Assembly: GCA_001775395.1 (NCBI GenBank)
Contig: MEWP01000126.1
Span: forward strand, 6,753 to 59,900
Source of the DNA: a candidate division Zixibacteria bacterium RBG_16_53_22
GTDB taxonomy: Bacteria > Zixibacteria > MSB-5A5 > UBA10806
Direction: 5' to 3'
Length of the DNA stretch: 53,148 nt
The notes below the pieces were generated by a model. That model had not been told where the DNA came from, did no database searches, and worked only from the letters and a program-made list of their open reading frames with translations. Every line of letters begins with the position of its first letter. The first letter of the stretch is position 1. Below, piece after piece: positions 47,426-53,148 of the stretch. A program made the translations under genes and the position numbers.

Positions 47426-48604
47426 CTAACCCGCGAGAATCTTGGCCGCCAGGGCCCGCGAGAGCTCCTGCGCCGCCCGGTAGTCCTCATGGGATGGTGG
47501 TCCATTGAACTCGAGGGCGCCTACATTTTCGATTTTGGCCGACTCGAAAAATTCGACCGCCTGCCTAATCGCCCCCTTGCCCCATCCGTAAGAATTGAAT
47601 ATCGCGCCGTATTTTGTCGGTGGTTTGAGAATCCTCACCAGGTTCATCGCATATGCCACTGTCGGGTGTAGGTTGGAAAGCACTGTCGATGCCCCGATGA
47701 CGATCGCTCGCGAATCAACCAGGTCCTCGACCAGGAGATCCAGTTGCATATCGGCCAGGTTGTGCCGTCTAACCTCGACCCCTGAAGACGCGAGCGCGTT
47801 ATACACGGCGTCGATCATGCGCTCGGTATTTCCCCACATCGAGGCATATATTATGACCGCCTTGGGCAAGGTATCGCCGGCGATCCAGCGGCGATAGTGT
47901 CCGATCAGGGTTGTGTCCCGATGCACGGGTCCATGGCTGGGAGCGATTGTATCGATATCGAGGGCCTCGAATTTTTCCAGAGCCTTCCTGGCGAAAATCC
48001 GCAACGGCATCATTATCTCGCCGAAATATGCTTTGGCCAGCGAAATTAAATTCTCAACATCGTCGGCATAGACGCCCCCTGCGGAGTGAGCTCCGAAGAA
48101 ATCGCAGGAGAAGAGGATACGCGATTCGCTCAGGTAAGTAGCCATGGTTTCCGGCCAATGTATCCAGGGGACATCGACAAAATCAAGCGTCCTGCCACCC
48201 AGATCCAGAGATTCACCACCCTTGACGGTTTTTATCCGCTCGGGCGAGACGCCATAAAATCGGGCGGCCATGGCCCCACCTTTTTCGGACGTTACCAGCT
48301 TGGCCCGGCTCTCTTTCAAGATATGGGGGATGGCGCTGCCGTGATCGGGCTCGGCATGGTTCATTACCAGGTAGTCAAGCCCGGAGAGGTTGGTTAATTG
48401 CCTCAGTTTTTCGAGAAGTTCGCATTCAAATCCAGGCCCGACCGTGTCGATCAACGCGGATTTGTCGTTTCCCTTTATAAAATATGAGTTGAAAGAAGTG
48501 CCCCTGGGAAGGGGTATGAAAGCGTCGAATACTCTTCTATTGTGATCCCGGGCCCCGACCGCGAATACACCATCGGAGATTTCCGGTATGAAAAAATTCA
48601 ACAT
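47426..48604 (-). CDS. Flavodiiron protein (FprA/A-type flavoprotein)
   Basis: Metallo-beta-lactamase-like domain with MNHAEPDH (HxExDH) diiron motif; flavodoxin domain AVIIYASMWGNTERMIDAVYNAL. Confidence 0.95.
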   Translation of the reverse strand: MLNFFIPEISDGVFAVGARDHNRRVFDAFIPLPRGTSFNSYFIKGNDKSALIDTVGPGFECELLEKLRQLTNLSGLDYLVMNHAEPDHGSAIPHILKESRAKLVTSEKGGAMAARFYGVSPERIKTVKGGESLDLGGRTLDFVDVPWIHWPETMATYLSESRILFSCDFFGAHSAGGVYADDVENLISLAKAYFGEIMMPLRIFARKALEKFEALDIDTIAPSHGPVHRDTTLIGHYRRWIAGDTLPKAVIIYASMWGNTERMIDAVYNALASSGVEVRRHNLADMQLDLLVEDLVDSRAIVIGASTVLSNLHPTVAYAMNLVRILKPPTKYGAIFNSYGWGKGAIRQAVEFFESAKIENVGALEFNGPPSHEDYRAAQELSRALAAKILAG

Positions 48605-48765
48605 CGCCGGCACCTTTCAAGACGAAGATTAAATCCGATTACAAATCGACGGCGAGCAAAATAATCCCTGAGGCTGTCGGTTGGCAAGCTCCTTATTCGC
48701 CCGATCCGAAAAACTTCGAGATCCGCTGCCCGGCGCCCTGAAAGGTGCCGACCGAAATGAGCAGG

Positions 48766-49245
48766 TTATAACGGCTTGTAAGCCGTGATCCTCCTGTATT
48801 CCAGCTTGTGGCCGGTCTTGTTGGGGTTGTAATACTTCTTATAGTCGATTTTGCCGAGGTTCATTTCGGCCAGTTCCGCCTTCACCCTTTTCTGCATATC
48901 CTCCCAGAACTGCCAGGCGGCGCATTTGCCCTTTCTATGCGAGCCGTCGCGCTTGGACTCGGGGGCATTGCAGAAAGAAATATACATCGGCCCCTCGAAA
49001 GACTCGATAATGTTCAAAAAGGAGATATCGCCGGCCGGTCTGGCAAGCCTGTAGCCGCCATATATTCCCTTGGTGCTTCTTAGCAGCCCGTGCTCGGTGA
49101 GTTCTTTCAGGATCTTGGCCAGGTACTCTCGCGGTATACCCTCTGTTTCTGCGATCTCGTTAATAGTGCTCAAGCGTTTGTCGGTGTACGCTGCAATGTA
49201 GATCATGGCGTGAAGCGCGTAATCTGCCTTGTTTCCGATTCTCAT
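48766..49245 (-). CDS. Rrf2-family transcriptional regulator
   Basis: MRIGNKADYALHAMIYIAAYTDKRLSTINEIAETEGIPREYLAKILKELTEHGLLRSTKGIYGGYRLARPAGDISFLNIIE; Cys residues in the effector region. Confidence 0.95.
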   Translation of the reverse strand: MRIGNKADYALHAMIYIAAYTDKRLSTINEIAETEGIPREYLAKILKELTEHGLLRSTKGIYGGYRLARPAGDISFLNIIESFEGPMYISFCNAPESKRDGSHRKGKCAAWQFWEDMQKRVKAELAEMNLGKIDYKKYYNPNKTGHKLEYRRITAYKPL

Positions 49246-49327
49246 ACTGACACCTCTCTCCCCTTAGTTTAATTTGCTATACGCGATATCACAAGTTCGC
49301 TAATCCAAGCCTGTAAAATGTGGCATT

Positions 49328-49356
49328 ATATTATAACAATCCACTTTGGTTGTCAA
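49328..49356 (-). promoter_or_regulatory. Sigma70-like promoter TTGACA-N17-TAATAT for the Rrf2 gene
   Basis: Consensus -35, 17-bp spacer and near-consensus -10 on minus strand, ~85 bp upstream of the Rrf2 start codon. Confidence 0.65.
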
Positions 49357-49643
49357 GCAAGTATATCAATAATAATATAGTGGCAAAAACATCCCCGTTA
49401 GATCATGCAATGAAGACAATGGCGGCCTATGATTCTGTGTTGGGGGATCAGGCGTTAAGGCCATCTATGGGGGCGCGCGAGCCGATCACGACCGGCCCCC
49501 GGATGTTGTCCTCGCCCGCCGAAGTTCATTTCTACTTTATAGGGTTTTTTGAACTCGTACTCCACCTCGAACCGGTCAAGTTACCCACTGGCAACCGCTG
49601 TCGGGCATTATTCCGAGCAGATTTTGGGGTCCTGCCATTTTAT

Positions 49644-49657
49644 TTGACTTTGGTCAA
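49644..49657. promoter_or_regulatory. Palindromic CRP/FNR-superfamily-type site TTGAC-TTTG-GTCAA
   Basis: Perfect 5-4-5 dyad ~95 bp upstream of the cytochrome start codon. Confidence 0.6.
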
Positions 49658-49751
49658 TCTCCCGTAGATATATTATCAATATCGTGTGCGACGATTATTT
49701 GGTGATTACATTTATGAACGACTGATATCTTAATGTTGAAAGGAGTGCAGG

Positions 49752-51323
49752 ATGTCCCTGAAAGACCTTTGGCGGTCGGCTGCCCTGGCCGCGATTTCTA
49801 TTTTGCCCTTAAGCCCAATACGATATGTGGCAGCCGACGATGCCCCGGTTGTCACCGATGACAACAAGGCTTGTGTCGATTGTCATCGCAGAAGCGGGGC
49901 AGCGCTGGTCATGGAGTGGGAGCATTCGCGTCACGCCGCCGACGGCATCGGATGTATCGACTGTCACGGCGCCAACGAAGGGGAGGTTGACGCCTGGAAG
50001 CATCAAGGCCGGTTCGTCTCGGCCCTGGTGACACCCAAGGACTGCTCTCAGTGCCACGACCGCGAAAATGCCGAATTCGCCCGCAGTCATCATGCCCGGG
50101 CCGGTGAAATTATCGCCAGCCTCGATAATGTCCTGGCCGAGAAAGCGGCCGGCATGCCGGGCAATATCGCCGATGCGGTCAACGGCTGCTGGCAATGCCA
50201 CGGCAGTATCATCAAGTTCCAGCGCGATGATAAGGGTGAAATTATCCGCGCGGGTCCCGAGGGCAAACCGGCGATCGACCCGCAATCCTGGCCCAACAGC
50301 GGTATGGGACGGCTCAACCCCGATGGCTCGCGCGGTTCCTGCCACGCCTGTCATTCGCGGCACTCATTCGATGCCAAGCTTTCGCGCGCGCCCGAGAACT
50401 GCGGCAAGTGCCACATGGGGCCGGATCATCCGCAAATCGAGATCTACAACGAGTCGAAGCACGGGATCGCTTTCCATGCCAACCGCGACCGCATGGCGCT
50501 CGATAAGCAGGGCGACTGGATTCTGGGCCAGGATTACTCGGCCGCGCCGACCTGCGCCACCTGCCATGTTGGCGGCTATATGACCGCCGACGGCAAAATT
50601 GCCGCTAATTCGCACGATGTTGGTGAGCGGATCAGCTGGACCCTGCGGCCGGTTATCAGCAGTAAATTAAATATGGTGGTCTATGAGGATGGTTACAAGG
50701 AGGACTATCCCGACACCAAAGCCCTGCCCAAAATCGGCGACGAGATCAAGACGATCGAGAAATTCTCCGAAAACGAGAAGCTGGTCAGCAAGGAAGTGCC
50801 TCGCAGGGTGGCGAAAATCGTGAAATGGGATGAGCGGCGCGGCGAGATGCAAAAGGTCTGCGCCAACTGCCACGAAGGCGCATTCGTCGGCAACTTCTAC
50901 AAGCAGTACGACGACTTGGTGGTCCTATACAACGACAAGTTCGCCAGGCCGGCCCAGGGCCTGATGAACGACTTGACCGCCGACAGCATCCTGAGCCCCA
51001 ATGCGCCGTTCGAGCATGAGGTGCAGTGGATATTCTATGAATTGTGGCATCACGAGGGCCGGCGGGCTCGTCACGGCGCCAGCATGATGGGGCCGGACTA
51101 CACCCACTGGCACGGCATGTACGAGGTCTCCAAGCATTTCTACACCGAATTCTTGCCGGCCGTAGTCGAGGTCGCGGCCGAGAAGAGCCCCGAGATGGAA
51201 GCCAAATATGCTAAGAAAGTCGCCGACCTGCTGTCTAAAGACGAACATGTCTGGCAAAAAGGCCTTACACCAAAAGAAGCCGAGGCCATGAGAAAGGCTT
51301 ATAAAGAGCGGTACAATCAGTAG
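49752..51323 (+). CDS. Octaheme c-type cytochrome, hydroxylamine oxidoreductase (HAO)-like
   Basis: Eight CXXCH motifs (CVDCH, CIDCH, CSQCH, CWQCH, CHACH, CGKCH, CATCH, CANCH); MMGPDYTHWHGMYEVSKHFYTEFLP C-terminal block; GAAAGGAG RBS; signal peptide. Confidence 0.92.
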   Translation: MSLKDLWRSAALAAISILPLSPIRYVAADDAPVVTDDNKACVDCHRRSGAALVMEWEHSRHAADGIGCIDCHGANEGEVDAWKHQGRFVSALVTPKDCSQCHDRENAEFARSHHARAGEIIASLDNVLAEKAAGMPGNIADAVNGCWQCHGSIIKFQRDDKGEIIRAGPEGKPAIDPQSWPNSGMGRLNPDGSRGSCHACHSRHSFDAKLSRAPENCGKCHMGPDHPQIEIYNESKHGIAFHANRDRMALDKQGDWILGQDYSAAPTCATCHVGGYMTADGKIAANSHDVGERISWTLRPVISSKLNMVVYEDGYKEDYPDTKALPKIGDEIKTIEKFSENEKLVSKEVPRRVAKIVKWDERRGEMQKVCANCHEGAFVGNFYKQYDDLVVLYNDKFARPAQGLMNDLTADSILSPNAPFEHEVQWIFYELWHHEGRRARHGASMMGPDYTHWHGMYEVSKHFYTEFLPAVVEVAAEKSPEMEAKYAKKVADLLSKDEHVWQKGLTPKEAEAMRKAYKERYNQ

Positions 51324-51354
51324 GCTGCTGACGGAGTAAAGGGATCTTACATAT

Positions 51355-51389
51355 AAGCCGCCCTGCTGTTGCTCGGGCGGCTTTTTAAT
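51355..51389 (+). terminator. Rho-independent terminator AAGCCGCCC-N11-GGGCGGCTTTTTAATT
   Basis: 9-bp perfect stem followed by T-rich tract, just downstream of the cytochrome stop codon. Confidence 0.9.
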
Positions 51390-51429
51390 TTACGATGTGT
51401 GGGCCAAAGACATCAGCAGACGCTCTCTT

Positions 51430-51461
51430 ATTGGGCGGCAGGCGTCCGCGCCTGCCCCTTG
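51430..51461 (+). repeat. REP-like hairpin, left copy (ATTGGGCGGCAGGCGTCCGCGCCTGCCCCTTG)
   Basis: Contains a perfect GGCAGGCG/CGCCTGCC stem; 31/32 identical to the reverse complement of 52040-52071. Confidence 0.9.
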
Positions 51462-51463
51462 AA

Positions 51464-52036
51464 ATGTTGAAAAAACCCCCTAAATGGTATATAATATTAC
51501 TCATGGTTGTCCGCAGGCGCCTTAAAATTGAATCTCCGGGCCTTGCTTTTATTACTACCACGGTCAAAGATTGGATTCCCCTATTCCTCAACGACGAAGC
51601 CGCGAAAATCGTACTAAAGCAATTCGAGGAAACGGTTGATTTTCATGAAGCGTCAATAGTTGGATATGTCTTGATGCCATCGCATTTGCATGCCATCATT
51701 GGTCTAAGAAACATCCTGGATTTAACGAATGTCATGCATGATTTTAAGAGCCTGAGCTCGAGAAAATTAAAGCACCTTAAGCTAATGGAATTTGGGGATA
51801 AATTTCAATGTAAGGGATCATTTCAACTCTGGAGGCCCCGCTTTGATGATTTTGTCATCAGAACCCCAGAGCAATTCAGGATCAAGCTTAACTATATACA
51901 CGAAAATCCCGTGCGCGCCGGCCTGGTAACAATTGCTTCTGAATGGAAATATTCAAGTGCCGGAGATTGGACTTTAGGCATTGAAGGTGTAATAACGATA
52001 AATAAAAACTCTGTAGGTGTCGAATGGACCTTCTAG
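51464..52036 (+). CDS. REP-associated tyrosine transposase (RAYT, Y1/HUH, IS200-like)
   Basis: HUH motif MPSHLHAIIGL; KLNYIHENPVRAGLV with catalytic-type Tyr; WKYSSAGDW C-terminus; flanked by inverted REPs. The start may be 51503 instead. Confidence 0.92.
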   Translation: MLKKPPKWYIILLMVVRRRLKIESPGLAFITTTVKDWIPLFLNDEAAKIVLKQFEETVDFHEASIVGYVLMPSHLHAIIGLRNILDLTNVMHDFKSLSSRKLKHLKLMEFGDKFQCKGSFQLWRPRFDDFVIRTPEQFRIKLNYIHENPVRAGLVTIASEWKYSSAGDWTLGIEGVITINKNSVGVEWTF

Positions 52037-52039
52037 CGC

Positions 52040-52071
52040 CAAGGGGCAGGCGGGGACGCCTGCCGCCCAAT
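52040..52071 (-). repeat. REP-like hairpin, right copy, inverted
   Basis: CAAGGGGCAGGCGGGGACGCCTGCCGCCCAAT; reverse complement matches the left copy with one mismatch. Confidence 0.9.
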
Positions 52072-52129
52072 GATACCATGTTGAAAAAAGCAGACTCATT
52101 TCCTACACATACCCAAGCTGGATAATATC

Positions 52130-52948
52130 GTGGCAGAAAAAATGATTAAAGGGACGAAACGAGAAAAATCGCGCGAACCGCTCGCCACTATTCTCATCAT
52201 CGCCGTCTTCTTTATCTCCATCAACCTTAGAAGATGGCTCGTGTGGCTCGGATTCGATGCCCTTAATCAAGGTTCGCCGACAATGCAACTTCTGATCGGC
52301 TACCTCTTCTGGGTGGTGCCGTCGCTGTTGACTCTCCTGATACTCTACGATTTCGATTTCGGCCGGGTGGCGCGTGATCTGGGCCTGAAAGCCAACCCCT
52401 GGAAGGCGGTGCTGTTGGCGTTTCTATTTACGTTACCTATGATGCTCGGTTACTACGCGACGACCAAAATGGCAAACCTCACCGCCTCGATATTTTTCAA
52501 GGAGGCCCTCCTGCCGGGCATATTCGAGGAGTACATCTTCCGCGGTTTCCTGATTGGCCAACTTTTCAAGCGAGGCCGGCTGGGATTTATCCCGGCGGTC
52601 ATAATCGGCTCGTTTGCATTTGCGCTGGGGCATCTCTACCAGGGAGCGACAATTCCTGTCATGATAGGTGTCATCTTCATTACGGCTGTCGGCAGTGCCT
52701 GGTTCGCCTGGCTCTTTATCGAATGGGGCCGCAACCTCTATCTGGTTATGTCAATGCACGCTTTCATGAATCTTTGGTGGAGCGTTTTCTCGGCCGGGCA
52801 GAATGCGCTGGGCGGCGTCTCGGCCAACGTTATCCGTCTTTTAACCGTAGCCATTACCGTGATAGTGACAATCATCATGGCCCGACGCACTGGTTTCAAA
52901 ATTAAGGGGCGGGACTGGATTTCTGCGCCCAGGGCTGAAAGGCATTGA
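52130..52948 (+). CDS. CPBP-family intramembrane metalloprotease (CAAX/Abi-like)
   Basis: LLPGIFEEYIFRGFLIGQLF (EExxxR), SFAFALGHLYQG, LVMSMHAFMNLWW; polytopic. GTG or ATG (52142) start. Confidence 0.9.
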   Translation: MAEKMIKGTKREKSREPLATILIIAVFFISINLRRWLVWLGFDALNQGSPTMQLLIGYLFWVVPSLLTLLILYDFDFGRVARDLGLKANPWKAVLLAFLFTLPMMLGYYATTKMANLTASIFFKEALLPGIFEEYIFRGFLIGQLFKRGRLGFIPAVIIGSFAFALGHLYQGATIPVMIGVIFITAVGSAWFAWLFIEWGRNLYLVMSMHAFMNLWWSVFSAGQNALGGVSANVIRLLTVAITVIVTIIMARRTGFKIKGRDWISAPRAERH

Positions 52949-52950
52949 CC

Positions 52951-53145
52951 TTATTTCAATGGTCTAAGTTCTATCTCATTCGCAAACACTAATCTCCTAT
53001 CCCTATTGGCCAGGTAGTCGCGGAGCATAAATTCGATATCGGGCGCGACACGGGCGTCGAAGATTTTCTCTCCGTTAAATAGCACCATTATATTTTCATT
53101 CAGGTCTACCAGATCGGGGCTTAGAAGAATCCGGAATGCCCCCAC
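52951..53145 (-). CDS. C-terminal fragment of a hydrolase/esterase-like protein, cut by the window edge
   Basis: LLSPDLVDLNENIMVLFNGEKIFDARVAPDIEFMLRDYLANRDRRLVFANEIEL; reading frame runs off the window end. Confidence 0.45.
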   Translation of the reverse strand: MGAFRILLSPDLVDLNENIMVLFNGEKIFDARVAPDIEFMLRDYLANRDRRLVFANEIELRPLK

Positions 53146-53148
53146 GCG

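Noticed and set aside
49320-49667. 115-aa plus-strand ORF between Rrf2 and the cytochrome
   Set aside because: Begins within the divergent promoter region and overlaps the FNR-like site; no domain.
1-53148. tRNA, rRNA genes or CRISPR arrays
   Set aside because: None recognised by eye in the intergenic regions; a tRNAscan/Infernal run would be decisive.

Overview
This 53.1 kb window looks like a chromosomal segment from an FCB-group or Zixibacteria-like bacterium. That placement is inferred from dockerin-type repeats, FN3-like domains and a Por/T9SS-like C-terminal tail; no search was run. The core (~7.1-46 kb) is a large exopolysaccharide/O-antigen locus. It holds rmlA/C/B/D-type dTDP-rhamnose genes, a hexapeptide acyltransferase, a GT39-like membrane glycosyltransferase, a CapK/PaaK-like adenylate-forming enzyme, a CapA-like protein and several GT4 and GT2 glycosyltransferases. 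It also holds two polysaccharide deacetylases, a DegT/DnrJ aminotransferase, a Wzy-like O-antigen ligase/polymerase, two XrtA-associated-type alpha/beta hydrolases, an SGNH hydrolase, an asparagine-synthase-like protein, a Wzx-like flippase, WecB, a VanZ-like fusion, a FemAB-like protein and a TPR protein. The gene set resembles exosortase/PEP-CTERM EPS loci, but no exosortase is visible. The left end carries a DUF6265-like protein, a methyltransferase, a VOC protein, a YiiX-like cysteine hydrolase, a DUF5916-type outer-membrane protein and a dockerin/FN3 secreted protein. The right end has a probable nitrosative-stress module (flavodiiron protein, Rrf2 regulator, octaheme HAO-like cytochrome c) with a TTGAC-N4-GTCAA palindrome upstream of the cytochrome gene. 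It is followed by a RAYT transposase bracketed by near-identical inverted REP hairpins, and a CPBP protease. Most notable: the RAYT/REP unit, the HAO/FDP/Rrf2 module with its putative operator, an AsnB-like protein lacking the Cys nucleophile (MPGI), paired hydrolases with atypical nucleophile elbows (GLCGG, GLRWG), three exact 95-aa tandem modules in a 1396-aa surface protein, several decayed gene remnants, and strong unexplained dyads in intergenic regions.
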